Shown here: piece after piece, positions 1 to 11,180 of the stretch | Numbering within the stretch: the first letter of the stretch is position 1 | Layout of the letters: the number at the start of each line of letters is the position of its first letter | From: Massospora cicadina | Taxonomy: Eukaryota > Entomophthoromycota > Entomophthoromycetes > Entomophthorales > Entomophthoraceae | Reading direction: 5' to 3' | Assembly: GCA_022478985.1 (NCBI GenBank) | Contig: JAKSZP010006617.1 | Span: 124,001-188,000 of the forward strand | DNA length: 64,000 nucleotides | Made by a program: the position numbers and the translations under genes | The notes under the pieces: model-generated | Databases searched by the model: none | What the model saw: the letters and a program-made list of their open reading frames with translations, nothing else | What the model was told of the DNA's origin: nothing

Positions 1-296
1 GAATTACTAAGCCTTGAAAGTGGTACCATCCAAAGTTGCTTCTATACAAGCGGGATGAGATGATCAAGGAGGTTAGGTTGTTAATAGTTTAGAGCGGACA
101 AAACAGTGACAATCGGCTGTGTTTATTATAATAAATAAAGAATAACAGTGGTGGCAAGTGCTCCATATTATTAGCTAAGTTTATTTTTGTTGTTTCAAGG
201 GATCAATCCTCATATCATTGGTCCTATTGCTCAGTGGGTCAAACCCTGCGCGATATTATTTATGGCATATATCAACAAAAACGCCATTTTGTAACA
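1..296 (+). repeat. 5' LTR of element A (partial)
   Basis: Aligns almost base for base with 5436-5733, starting at GAATTACTAAGCC. It ends in TAACA, followed by one spacer base and the PBS. The missing left part is outside the window. Differences from the 3' LTR are scattered substitutions and small indels, so the insertion is not recent. Confidence 0.93.
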
Positions 297-297
297 G

Positions 298-315
298 TGG
301 TGCTCACTACAGGGG
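298..315 (+). other. Primer-binding site of element A
   Basis: TGGTGCTCACTACAGGGG one base after the LTR. It is complementary to a tRNA 3' end reading CCCCTGTAGTGAGCACCA, which implies an acceptor stem GCTCACT/AGTGAGC, discriminator A, and a T stem ending CCTGT. The isoacceptor cannot be named from this sequence alone. The same site recurs in B, C, D, E, F and G. Confidence 0.88.
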
Positions 316-364
316 GTCCATTGATCAATCACATAGACTGATAAGCGTTCCTTAGTTGCTAGTC

Positions 365-1330
365 ATGTCATATCCGGCTTGCTTTACTATGGAATCATCT
401 AAACACACTGCAACTGTTGAATATGCAGAACTCAAGCTTGCCCTAGATGCTGTGCTTAAATGGAAAAAGGAGTTTCTGCAATAATGTAGTATCAACAACC
501 TGCCTCCATTTGACTGTGATGGAAACATCCATGATTCTTTAAACAATTTTGAGTTTTCAGTAAAAGGAGCTTCAGATCGACGTAAAGCCAAATTACTAAT
601 GTCCACTTTGGATGTTGAATGTGCCAATCAAGTTACTTGCTATCTTCCCAACAGTTCCATTACCTATCAACGGGTGAAAAATACTGTGCTGTGGTTGTTT
701 GGAGGAACTTCAAAAATGGCGCAACAGAAAGCGGAGTTTTTTACTATTGAGCTTCAACATAACGAGACCCTCACTGCATTTGCTGATCGATTCTCAGCAG
801 AAGTCATGTGTTAATTGGGGCAGGAGTTTTAACTGAATGTGACATAATCATAGCGTTAACCTCTGCTGTAAAGCCATACCAAAAGCTTTTTAATGCTTTG
901 GCTCCATATTTAGAGGTTGACATACCTTTGCTTAAACTTGTTCAAATTCTACGCCAGTTATCTGCTACCTTACCTCCACCCAGTATAGAGTGGAACCCTA
1001 TCGCCTCCGCTGTTAGCCTTGGTTATTCAGAGGAATCATCCCTCCCTGTTCAGCGCCCAGTTGGCATTCCCTGGCCTTATTATCATCACAAGCCTCATTT
1101 TAACCAAGTTGCCAACAGCAGTTCACCTACAAGGATGGGCCTGGTTACACTGTTCAATACCAGTCCACCTTTTTGGGTGGCCCATTTTACAACACTCTAG
1201 GATGAAGGTCTCATAGCTTTAATTGCTTTTTTGTGCGGTCGCCCTAGGCACCTGGCTAGGATTTGTCATAATCGTCAGGTTCAGTACCTACCGTGGGAGC
1301 AGTATAATCAGGGAAAAGTCAGAGCGAAGT
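365..1330 (+). pseudogene. gag: gag pseudogene of element A (capsid plus zinc knuckle)
   Basis: The frame opens at ATG 365 with MSYPACFTMESS, soon after the PBS. A TAA replaces CAA after FLQ near 482. Gag-like text continues (VKNTVLWLFGGTSKMA, AFADRFSAEVM), then a frameshift near 812 moves the frame to LIGAGVLTEC and the SAVKPYQKLFNAL stretch, which element B shares (MPYQKLYNAM). Near 1225-1275 a damaged zinc knuckle is visible in two frames (C-x2-C then GRPRHLARIC), the nucleocapsid signature. The protein would package element RNA into particles. It is non-functional here. Confidence 0.85.
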
Positions 1331-1379
1331 AGATATGAGACTCTATCTCCGCTAATCTGATTCAAAACGTCCCACCTGA

Positions 1380-2215
1380 ACCTATTCCTGCACAGCTTGC
1401 GGATGTTTCCTGGTATAATGACGCTTTTCTATACCAGCAGCCAGTTGGAGGGGTAAATGTGTTGACACAAACGCAATTCATGGACATGGCAGAAGCAGGC
1501 TCCCAGGAGTACCAAAAACCATATACATTTCAATTGTTTGATTACCTTCCTACCAATGAACCAGATCCATTGGCTGATGCGCTCCTTTTAAAAGGGGTAA
1601 ACGGAGCCCTCCCTGTTGACGCTATTGTTAAAGAATACCTAAAGTGGGTAAGGTTATTATGAGCTTCCTTGGAAAAAGAGACCAGTTAAATGTCCATGTT
1701 TTAAAATAATCAGATGCATCTTACTCTGAGTGTACTTACTGTGACACTGTTGTAAAAAAACCTGAGTTTGCGCAATAATCGATATAGGTGCCCCAATCAA
1801 CATAGTGCCCTCAAAGTTGATGTCAAGGTTAGCATTAAAGCCTGATGTAGAGCATCGTATGGTGTATGGGACTGCAGGCTCAAAAAGCACAGTCTCTGAA
1901 GGAGCATACAGTGCGCTACCTTTGCGGTTTAGGTCAATTGTCATTTTAGCCCCAGATATAGTGTTACCAAACAATAATTATGACCTGTTAATAGGTACCG
2001 CTTTTATGTTTCACTTTGGAGCTGTTGTTGATATGGCAGCAGAGACATTTGAAATTCTGGGGAAGCAGATCCCAATCTACTTCACTTGCAGCGGAATTCC
2101 AAAGGATTTTATACACATGAGTCACGTTAATCTTGCATACGTTGGGGTGGTTTTGGTTCACTATCATCAATTAATAAAGCAAGGCCTGGGACCTTCCTCA
2201 CCAAATTTATGAATA
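1380..2215 (+). pseudogene. pro: Aspartic protease pseudogene of element A
   Basis: A gag-protease linker (1459-1662 open frame, no recognised domain) is followed by the retropepsin-like domain. The active-site triplet reads D-I-G at 1781-1789, followed by APINIVPSKLM. In the family this is D-T/S-G, so the middle residue is altered. The second diagnostic block is GAYSALPLRFRS, then NNYDLLIGTAF near 1970-2010. The same blocks occur in B, D, F, G and I. The domain cuts the Gag-Pol polyprotein. The frame ends at 2210-2212, with no continuous link to RT. Confidence 0.82.
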
Positions 2216-2689
2216 TCAAGGGCGTCCGCTTAGAGCCGCTAGCCCTATATCTATTCCCTCTGGACACCAAGCAATCATAAGCACTGAGTTAGAGGTGGAA
2301 GTGCCTGATGGGCTATATGGGAGGTCATTGGGCCCTATTAACAATCATGGCTTAAGCCTCACGTGGCCTCTGGCATTATACTCCTGGGGCATGGGGAGAT
2401 CAAGGTCTTGGTAGCAAATCTTCAGGATAAACCAATGCAAATATGCTGACACCAAGTAGTTGCATTCCTCTATTTAATTTCAGTTGAGGAGGTCCTCAGA
2501 TCTCATGAGTTTGGTTCACTTGATGAATTCAGCCTGCCCGTCGAAACATTGCCTGGCATAATGGCAGTTGTACCACATGAAAATTTAATGGGGTTAACAG
2601 AAGATCAGAAGGATTGAGTGGAAGCCTTATTTTAAAAATACAAAGAGATCAATGCTGTCGATGATCATGATTTGGGGTGCACCTGAAGA
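2215..2689 (+). other. Decayed protease-RT spacer of element A
   Basis: No long frame survives. The B and D copies at the same place carry the same linker (PWVAPGIIMLGHGEI-type text), seen here only as short fragments near 2330-2420. This region joins protease to the RT N-terminus. Confidence 0.6.
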
Positions 2690-3560
2690 GTGATCCATCA
2701 AGTGGACACTGGGGAACATCCCACCATTAGATCTCGGCCAATACGCTGGTCTAGAGCAGCGGAAGAAGTTATCACAGCAGAAATTGATAAACTGTTGGAG
2801 CAAGGAATGCTTGAACCATCGAAGAGCCCATGGGATTCCCCTGTCCTAATTGTCAAAAATAAGGATGGTACTAACTGGGTATTAATAGACTACCGCAATC
2901 TCAACAGCATAACAAAAAAGGACTCATACCCTTTGCCATGGGTTGATGATGCATTGGACCAGTTGAGGGGAGCTTGTTACTTCTCTGCAATGGATTTAAT
3001 ATCCAGCTATTGGCAGATTGAGTTACCTGTGGCAGAAAAAGAAAAATGCGCCATTATCATGTCCAAAGGTCTTTTCAACCAACCCAGATGCCACAAGGGT
3101 TGTGTAATGCCCCAGCCACTTTCCAAGGGGCAATGGACACTATCCTTGGAAACTTGAAGCTGCCATGCGTTCTTGTATATCTTGATGACATTAATGTTTT
3201 CTCCTGCACGTTTTCAGAGCACCTTAGCCATTTGGAAGAGGTATTCCGCCAGTTGACTGAGGCCAACATCAAAATCAAGTCCCAGAAATGCCACTTCTTC
3301 AAGGATCAGCTAAAGTACCTCAGGTTTATAGTTTGATGCAACAGGGCCGAGGTTCCAACCAGCTAAGGTGGAGGCCATCTGGAAGATGATTACACCAAGC
3401 AGTAAGCAAGATATACAAGTATTTTTAGGGATGGTTGGCTACCTTCGCCGCTTCATACCTAACTTTAGTTGTATTGGAGGTCCGCTGTTTGAGTGATTAA
3501 AAAAGGATGCCACGTTTGAATGGACGGAACACTGTCAACGCTTCTTTGATACTCTTCTAA
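2690..3560 (+). pseudogene. pol: Reverse transcriptase pseudogene of element A
   Basis: Two overlapping frames cover the domain. Frame 1 (2690-3157) carries the fingers: EIDKLLEQGMLEPSKSPW, SPVLIVKNKDG, then YFSAMDLISSYWQIEL. A frameshift near 3065-3075 moves to frame 3 (from 3046) with MPQGLCNAPATFQ and the catalytic YLDD box at 3178-3189, still intact. The thumb follows to about 3480 (VFLGMVGYLRRFIP). RT copies element RNA into cDNA. Besides the frameshift, the frame stops just after RFIV. Confidence 0.92.
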
Positions 3561-3965
3561 CAGCGTTGATTGAGGCGTCAGTGCTACGTTACCCAAATTT
3601 AAAAAAGGAATTTATTGTACAGATGGATGCATCTCTTTCCGCTGTGGGGGCAGTTCTGTCTCAAAAAGATGAAGAAAGACAGGAGCACCCAGTGGCATAT
3701 TGCAGTCAAAGTCTGAATAGTCATGAACGAAATTATACTGTGACCAAGCGGGAGTGCTTAGCAGTGATTTATGCTTACAAGCAATTCTGAGTATATTTGC
3801 ATAGTGTAAAATTTAAAGTTGTAATGTATCACGCCTCGTTACGCTGGCTGCAGAACTTTAAGGAGCCTGAGGGCCAGCTAGCATGATGGGCTCTTAAACT
3901 ACAGGCTTACAACTTTAAGATCCTTCTCCAACCAGGAGCAAAACACCAGAATGCTGATTCCTTGT
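3560..3965 (+). pseudogene. pol: RNase H pseudogene of element A
   Basis: Open from 3566 to 3790 with EFIVQMDASLSAVGAVLSQ (first catalytic Asp in QMDAS), HPVAYCSQSLNSHERNY and KRECLAVIYAYKQF. A TGA then replaces an expected CGA (KQF-stop-VYLH), and another TGA replaces Arg in GQLA-stop-WALKL. Both fit CpG-type C-to-T decay. The domain removes the RNA template during reverse transcription. Confidence 0.9.
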
Positions 3966-5221
3966 TGAGGCTACCAACTATTGCAGTTATGGAAGATCTG
4001 AGCAATATTATGTATGACAAGATGCTCAGCGGGAAGTACAATGATGAGCTGCCCCAAGTCATCAAGGCGTTGAATGGAATGCATTCCAATACTTTTCAGC
4101 GGAATGGTGAGTTGTACAAGCGGATTGGTGATTCCACGGTGAACTTTCTGCGACCCTCAACATGGCCTAACATTATCATGAGCTCACATAGGGCAGTTGG
4201 GCATGGTGGTTTGCGCAAGACATTGGAATTATTGTGACTTCAGTATTACTGGGAAAGCATGAACTGTGTTGTGCTTAATACTATCTCCTCCTGTCACCAG
4301 TGCCAAGTGGAAAAGCCGTTTCACTGGAAGACCTCATATCAGTTAGTAAAACCTCTCTTTACCTGGCATACAGTTTCCCTTGATGTTGTTGGCCCTCTGC
4401 CAATGGGAGCTAACCGGTCCAAGTATATCCTGGTGGCAATTGACCACTTGACCAGGTGATTTGAGGCATGGGCCATTCAGGATCTGGGCGCAGTTACTGT
4501 GGCTAAGTTGTAATGTAATGCATCATTCAGCATCACAGCTTCCCACAATAAATCCTTACCAATAATGGCACCAATTTTACTTCTCACATACTTCCTAAAC
4601 TCAAAGAAATGATGGCCATCCGTGGGGTTCTAACAACTCCATATCACTTTGAGTCCAACGGAATGGTTGAACGGGTTAATGGGACCCTGGTGAACATTCT
4701 CTGGAAGTTGGTTACTGATAGGCCCTCTGATTGGAGTACCCTCCTTTCTACCGTGGTGTTCGCCTGCAACATTTTTTACCATTCTTCCATGGGGAAAGGC
4801 CCATTCCAATTGCTTTATGGAAGGCACCCCACTCTGCCCGCACTTCTGGATGCCTGTGTAGAGGACACTGGTGGAATGGATCTGCAATGCTACTTGACCG
4901 TCCTAACAAATATGCTGATTTAATTAAAAAACTGAAGCGTACTTGTTCAGCTTATCCAAGAAAATCAAAACCCAGCTGCCAATCAGATATGGCGAAGTGG
5001 CCTCTCACAGTTCAAAGATGGAGACATAGTCCTATTCCATGATTAACATGGGTTTGGCTGGAAACATAAGCTGGCCAGTATCTGGATTGGGCCATTCAAA
5101 GTCATTGAGAAGACAGGTATAGATGCATATACTATCAAGGACCCCGCTAGCGGTTGGATTATCAACTGAGTGCATGCAAAGTTTCTCCAGGTGTATAAGC
5201 AATAGGAGCCTTATCATCCAG
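3965..5221 (+). pseudogene. pol: Integrase pseudogene of element A
   Basis: The zinc-binding part shows SSHRAVGHGGLRKT and CHQCQ around 4190-4300. The catalytic core has the first Asp in SLDVVGPLP (4382-4384). The second catalytic Asp is Asn: AAT at 4561-4563 in the LTNNGTNF block, where related copies have D-N-G. The Glu is kept in GMVERVNG near 4663. A C-terminal beta module is recognisable near 5060-5170 (GPFKVIEKTG, AYTIKDPASG). Several TGA stops interrupt it, one replacing Trp in the TRWFEA block. It would insert cDNA into the genome, but the D-to-N change alone would inactivate it. Confidence 0.9.
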
Positions 5222-5236
5222 TCAGGGAGGGGGCAA
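5222..5236 (+). other. Polypurine tract of element A
   Basis: Purine-rich run TCAGGGAGGGGGCAA directly before the 3' LTR, the usual primer for plus-strand cDNA synthesis. Confidence 0.8.
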
Positions 5237-5733
5237 TGTTGCAATTCTGATATGACTGGACAATAAGCCCTAAGTTGATATGGTGGAATGGATGGAATCC
5301 ACTTAGTTGTTATGAGTATGATTAATTTGAGTGCCTCGAAATGAGGCGATATTGGGTTGTTGGGAAATTGGCTGAATTGGGTGGTCATGAATTAACAAAT
5401 GAAGAATTGGTGGAACCAATGAGATATGGCAAAGTGAATTACTAAGCCATGAAAGTGGTACCATCTGAAGTTACTATTATACAAGTGGGATGAGATGATC
5501 AAGGATGTTAGGTTGTTAATAGTTTAGAGCGGGCAAAACAGCAACTATCAGCTGTGTTTATTATAATAAATAAATAATTATAGTGGGGGCGAGTGCTCCA
5601 TGTTATTTACTAACTTTAATTCTGTTGTTTCAAGGGCAAAAATCCTCATATCATTGGTCCTATTGCTCAGTGGGTCAAACCCTGCGCAATATTGATTTAC
5701 AGCATATCTCAACAAAAATGCCATTTTATAACA
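5237..5733 (+). repeat. 3' LTR of element A, 497 bp
   Basis: Starts TGTTGCAATTCTGATATGAC and ends TTATAACA, giving TG...CA ends with a short inverted repeat TGTTA/TAACA. The right 298 bases match 1-296. The left end is shared with the LTRs of element B (read on the minus strand). The flank after it, GTAAT, has no visible partner because the left flank is outside the window. Confidence 0.93.
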
Positions 5734-7123
5734 GTAATCTTTGCTAGTCATACATTAATATTCAATATTGAAATTATAAAGTGTGGGAAATAGAATGTTT
5801 AGTAGCTATATATGCCTACAAGCAGATTTTTTACCTTCATAGGACCCACCTCAATGTTGTAACTGAACATGCATCTCTAGGCTGATTGAACAAATTTAAG
5901 GCTCCTGAGGGCTGATCAGTACATTAGGCGTTATGTAATCCCAAAACTACACAAATAAGAATTGTTCAGGGGCCTCTCATAGAAGTGTAATTGCCTATCC
6001 CATATAATCACATTTTCTACGCTTATTTGGACTACTGATGAACTTTACTAGAAGTGAACAGCAGACAATTTTTAAAGGATCACAAGGCAGTCCAGAAATT
6101 GCATTATGAGTTACAAAAAACACCATTTTATATAAATTAGCACTTTAAGGGATTATAGAAGAAAGAAAATATATTCCTAAATTTAATGTCCTGAATTGAA
6201 ATCATAACGGGGGCACATTTGGTTATAGGTCATGGTGGTTAAAAAAAGACAAAAGAGCACCTCAAGATTTATCATTACTGGGAATAAATGCATTTTATCA
6301 CCTAGGAAATTCTATATGCTGCGCGAACTGCCAGGAAAAACCCATTCCAAAAGAGCACATCTGATCATCTTGTTTGGCACAAGTTTTCTTGTCACTACAT
6401 TTAGAAATGACATTGTTGATAATCTTCCTACAAGTAAATCAAGGGTCAAGTACATAATTTGGCTATTGATCATGTGACTAAACGGGTATGGCCAAAAAAT
6501 TAGAAGTAGGGGAATTATTACCGCCAAGTTTGTTCTTGAAAATGTTTTATAAGCATGGATACTCAATTCATATTGGCAGGCAATGGGTATAATTTAACGC
6601 CCATTTTTTTATAAAGATTATTCATTTATGGAGATGAGAATTGTGATCTCCTTTAACTATCATTTTGAAACAAATGGAATAGGTGAGCAAGCAAACGCGA
6701 TGCTTGTGAAAACTATATAATTTAACTTGCAACAAAACCATATTTATAAAGAACTTATAATAGTTCAGACAAGTTTGCCCATAACATTTCCTATTAGTTA
6801 GCCACAAGGAATCTCCATATCAGTTATTAAGTGGAAGGCTTCCTGTCATACTTCATCTACTATGGTCAACTATAGAGGATCCTAACAAAATAAGACATTG
6901 TATGTTGCTAAGCTTACAGACACATTAATCAAGTTGCGAGCTCAGGTCTTTGCCAATAACTTTGGTATAAAGTAGGGCAACATAAAAGATACAAAAAACT
7001 GCTTGAGCTGGCCATATTAAAGTAGGCGGTGAGGCAATCTTAAAAAATACCCATTCACTAAGAAAGTAGTACCTTCAGGGGTTAATTCATCAACTTATGA
7101 AGGACTCCTCCTAAAAAGCCAAA
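5734..7123 (+). pseudogene. pol: Element H: RNase H-integrase remnant, split by element A
   Basis: Coding resumes in mid-RNase H with ECLVAIYAYKQIFYLHRTHL and TEHASL near 5790-5880. It continues into integrase: a GHGG-like zinc block near 6230, YHYWE and ILYAARTARKNPF near 6265-6350, then FETNGIGEQANAML near 6665-6705, the place of the catalytic Glu block. A basic tail (QHKRYKKLLELA) near 6975-7015 and a damaged beta module follow. There are many stops and frameshifts. This is the 3' half of an older gypsy element whose 5' half is outside the window beyond A. Confidence 0.82.
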
Positions 7124-8171
7124 TTTTGATATTACTCATATTGATACTAATTAATTAGCTGGCCAGAAAAATGTTGAGTCTCAACTATATGGCCAGAAAT
7201 ACTTTTTTAAATTACATACTCCAATTTAAAGGCTTTAATGGTCTAAAATTCCTGAAGATAGTGTCTTTTTTATACCCTTGACTGCCGCAACAATTTGATA
7301 ACAAGTCTTATGAGGTCAGAGGATGTACAAGTATAATTACCAGTCTGAAAAAGCTAGGCGCATGACGTTGAAGATGACGCCTGAGAGGACCAACTTAATA
7401 TCTTGGGTTCAACCCCTGGTGGTATAGGAATTACCAAAACCCACCTAAAGAGAGTTTCCCCTTATTTTTCAAAGCTGGATAATGTCAAAATTACTAAAAT
7501 GGGAAGGAGATTAAATTTGCAAGCTGTATTACTATGATTAATGATGTAATAAGCAGCTGCAACAGCCATAAGAGTTATGAAACAACTAGAGCTATTGTTA
7601 AGCTCAGAGCAGCAGCCACGCATTCACAAGAAGGCAAGAGCTCCGCAATATAATTTTCAAAAAATCTGAGAAGATTTTATATGATTGAGAAATTTAACTC
7701 TGCTGACCTTATAATTAAGTTGAAAATGCATAATACTATTATGAGAAGAAATTGATTTGTTAAAAAATCAGGCCCTTCATTATGCACCCCAAATCCTGGT
7801 AACACTTAACATCACTTTACAATGTTCAAATAATTAACTTCTTTCACAAATTTGCCTTTATTTTCGTTTATTTTATCTTTTGGATTAAAAATGCAATAAA
7901 GCATTATCATTAAAAGGTTTCAACTTAGCTTTTTGTTGACATCTGAGGCTAAGAGGAGCTCTGGTATGCTTTATAAAACAGTCATTATTATATTTAATTA
8001 TGAGGCTTCAACATGGTTTACCACACTAAAATTAAATGTCTAAAAGCCACATATACAGAAGAAAAATACTCTTTGGATTTCTTTGTGTGCATATGTGAAA
8101 AATAATTAATTTATTGCATCTGGTCATTTCATTCATCAGCACCCATTAGTGTGCTAGCCACTTAGGCAACA
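7124..8171 (+). repeat. LTR shared by H (as 3' LTR) and F (as 5' LTR)
   Basis: Homologous along its length to 51220-52336; for example GTCTAAAATTCCTGAAGATA matches GCCTAAAATTTCTAATAAAG, and both share TGACATCTGAGG-like and GAGCTCTGG blocks. The right end is CAACA at 8171, followed by GC and a PBS. The left end is approximate (a TTTTGATATTAC counterpart of TGTTGATAAAATC). About 65 bases near the left end are missing relative to the partner copy. Confidence 0.78.
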
Positions 8172-8173
8172 GC

Positions 8174-8191
8174 TGGTGCTCACTATAGGGG
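8174..8191 (+). other. Primer-binding site of element F
   Basis: TGGTGCTCACTATAGGGG, two bases after the LTR end CA. One base differs from the form in A; C carries the same variant. Confidence 0.85.
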
Positions 8192-9516
8192 AACTATTAG
8201 ACAATTACTGAAATTTTTATGAAAATATAATTGAAGTGACCATGAAGAGGAACTTCCAGAAGATATTAATATGGAGAGTATGCACCAGTTGCTTATCAGT
8301 TTAAAGTATCCTGTAGCTCATATAACTCTTGATCTAAGAATAATTAGCTAATTATTAGCACAGAAAAGGACTAGAGAGCTGTTTAAATTTCATTCCTAGT
8401 AGATGTTAACTTTGGCTAAAAATTAAGCTCATCATTCGCTTCAGGGTTGAGTCAAAGATTAGATCATTCTCACCCAGGTATATAGACTCAAATGCTTTAA
8501 TTTTGTAGGATTTATGCTTACAATATTGGGAGGTTGTCTGAAGAGCAGAATTGATTCTAATCAGTTTAATGTTGTTTGTTTTATAATTTACTAGTTGATA
8601 CGTTAATCTAATGGTGAGTGGATTGTAATAATTGATATAATCTTAATATACAATAAATTTACCAGTTAGATTACTTTTCTAGAATTATCCCATTGCTGAA
8701 TTGATGAAACCAGGAAAGCAATAAATCACCAAAGTTGTTAATTGTCACTCTGTACCACTTTAGGAGGTGATCAGGAGTGAAGCAAACTTACTTTAGGTTA
8801 ATTTGATCCACATCAAGATGCTGCCTCGCCAGTGTTATATAAATTATTTTTAATGAATGTAATCAATTACTCATAATCTGATGAATACAATATGATATAG
8901 CCTTTTGTAAACCAACTGCCACTGATGCATTCTCAAGTAGTTCATAACCTCCAAACCCTTGTTCCACATTATATTTATTTGTGATAATTATATATTAGCT
9001 TGATCACACTATTTTTACTTTGGCCACCCTATTTACGGTTAGCTTTTTATTCTAATAATATACCTCCCTTTAACTACTAGCAACTGTGTTTGAAAAGTTG
9101 TAGGCACACTTGACATTTAAGAGTGGGTTAAAAGGTCCCAAGGCTAGGTGCTGGGTTAATGCACTTATGAGTGGTCAGTGCTACCAACTTCCAACCTGGA
9201 TCTACAGAATACCCCACAGGAAATTTGCCCAGTCAGTGGAGCCAGCGATGGACAAGTGGGGATTAACCATTAGGGTAGAAAAGCAAGGGTCAGGCCACCC
9301 AGGAAGGAGGAAGAGAATCACTGGTGCACACCAAGAGGGGTTAATCTGCCAATGTAAAGTTGTGATCTGCTGGATTGGGGAGTTGCCTGTGAACCTGTAT
9401 TGAAAGGTGCGCCAATGAAGGTGAAAGAGTAAGGGCTAGCAGTCTTCATAATGTTTGGCCTGGCACACTAGTAGGGTCCCAAATGTAGCAAATTGCAAAA
9501 TTTTCAACAAGACCTG
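8192..9516 (+). pseudogene. 5' interior of element F, leader and decayed gag start
   Basis: AT-rich with no long frame until 9110. It lies between the F PBS and the left end of insertion B, so by position it holds the leader and start of gag, but I could not recognise gag motifs. The stretch 9100-9410 is clearly richer in G and C than its surroundings and holds a 97-codon frame (9110-9403) without a recognised domain. It may be a separate small insertion. Confidence 0.45.
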
Positions 9517-10002
9517 TGTTAACACTTGGTGGTTTAAGAGGAATTCGCCAAGCGGCTTGCACAAGTGAAAACCCACTGAGCAACAGATGAGTAATTGATG
9601 ATTGTGGATTTCCAATAGATAATAATAATAAAGTAATTATATAAGGAGCTATTGCCCCAATTATATCCTTTTATTTAATATCTTACTAACAGCCACTTCG
9701 CTTCTATCTTCTTACTCCCAAAAACTCCTCCTTCATATTAGCACTTAACTCTAAATCCTCATTCCTCTTCAGCAGTTTCAATCCTTTCCACTTAGTAATT
9801 TTTCTATTTGTTACGAATTAAAAAAGCCTCATTCTACCATCAAAGTTTTGGCAGAATTCCTTTGATTTTTCAAACTATGAATACTTTGATCAATTTGCAT
9901 TGTTTTTACTTGACTTCTGCTTGATCTTGAGGCTCACCTCAAATCTAAATTATGATCTGCCGGAGCTATAGCTTATTTTACAGTCATATCAGAATCTCAA
10001 TA
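9517..10002 (-). repeat. 3' LTR of element B, 486 bp
   Basis: Matches 22098-22580 throughout (AAAACCCACTGAGCAA, GAGCTATTGCCCCAA, CTTCTGCTTGATCTTGAGGC). The plus-strand left end is TGTTAACAC; the right end CAATA is a mutated CAACA. On the minus strand it begins like the A LTR (ATTCTGATATGACTG). Confidence 0.92.
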
Positions 10003-10018
10003 TCATTCCCCTCTTGAT
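10003..10018 (-). other. Polypurine tract of element B
   Basis: Plus-strand TCATTCCCCTCTTGAT reads on the minus strand as a purine-rich run (AAGAGGGGAATGA) adjoining the 3' LTR. Confidence 0.7.
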
Positions 10019-11180
10019 TGGACGATAAGCTCTTATTGATTATATTTTTTGAGGAACTTCGCATGAACTAAGTTGATAATCCAACCACCCTTGGGTTCCT
10101 TAATGGTGTAGGCGTCAACAAAAGTCTTTTTAAATTATCTCAAACAGTCCAATCCATATACTGGAAAGCTTGTTCCTTCTTCCAAACCCATGTTGGTCAT
10201 GGATCAGGACAAGATATCCTACCCCAACTGTGGGAGGCTGCTGCATCTACATTGGTCAGCCGCCTGATCCCAAATCTTCTTAGCCAAACAAGTGGAATAC
10301 ACTTCAGTTTGTAGTTTAATCAAGGTGCCCTCGAAGTTAGTCAAGTAGCGCTTAAACTCTACTCCACCAGTATCTTCCACACAGGAATGAAGCAATACCA
10401 GCAAAGCTGAATGTCTACCATAGAGCATTTGAAAAGGACTCTTGCCCGTTGACAAGTGGTAGCTGATATTATATGCAAAGATGGAGGTGGATAGAAGTGT
10501 ACTCCAGTCTGTGAGTTGATCAGTTACAAGCTTACAGAGGATGTTCACCAATGTCTCATAGACCTTATCCACCATTTCATTAGATTCAGGGAGGTAGGGT
10601 GTAGTCAAGACCCCACAGATTGCCATTAGTTTGTTCAACTTGGGTAGGATATGCGACGTGAAATTGGTTCCGTTGCCTGTGAGGAAAAATGCAGACAGCC
10701 ATGTCACTGTATGACACACTCCATGATGAACAAGGCAGCGGTGACAGCCCCTAAATCATTGATTACTCTTGTTTCCACCAATCATGTCAAGTGATTGATT
10801 GCTACTATAATATAATTTTAGTAGTTTGCGCCAGTTGTAAGGGGCCCTACAACATCCAGAGAAATAGTATGCCAAGCAAACCGCGGCTTAACCATCTGGT
10901 AGGTAGACTTCTTGTGGAATGGTTGCTCCTTTTGGTACTGGTGACAACAATTAATTGTCTCAAAAACATTATAGTGTATACTCTCCCAATAGTAACACGG
11001 TCACAAGAACTCCAGCGTTTTCTGCAACCGTCTATGACCTACCACTCTATGAGCTTCAATAATAATTGTTAGTCTAGTGAAAGGTTTTGGGAAACTCAGC
11101 GTCAAATCTCCCATCCGCTAATAAAAGTTCCTCATCACACACAAAGGTATCCCGTTGCAGCTCATCCAGAACTCTAACTG
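10019..11180 (-). pseudogene. pol: Integrase pseudogene of element B
   Basis: The longest frame (10219-10719, 166 aa) covers the catalytic core and the following helices: GTNFTSHILPKL, SNEMVDKVYETLVNIL, FAYNISYHLSTGKSPFQML. The first Asp is kept upstream (SLDVVGP near 10855). The second catalytic Asp is Gly (codon at 10675-10677, LTGNG), and the Glu of the ESNGMVER block is Asp here (EMVDK). A damaged C-terminal beta module lies at 10030-10210. The zinc domain extends to about 11100 in broken frames. It is inactive by residue loss as well as by stops. Confidence 0.88.

Larger units (their letters stand above)
1..5733 (+). mobile_element. Element A, Ty3/gypsy LTR retrotransposon (5' LTR truncated by window edge)
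   Basis: A plus-strand element with order LTR, PBS, gag, zinc knuckle, protease, RT, RNase H, integrase, polypurine tract, LTR. The first 296 bases match 5436-5733, so about 200 bases of the 5' LTR lie outside the window. The interior is about 4.94 kb, normal for a gypsy element. Every domain is recognisable but broken by stops and frameshifts. It was inserted into an older element (H), because RNase H and integrase coding of another copy resumes right after the 3' LTR. Its family matches B (nearly the same interior and related LTR ends). Confidence 0.93.

Noticed and set aside
5032..5388. 118-codon minus-strand frame at the end of element A
   Set aside because: Crosses the integrase-LTR border on the antisense strand; no counterpart in B.
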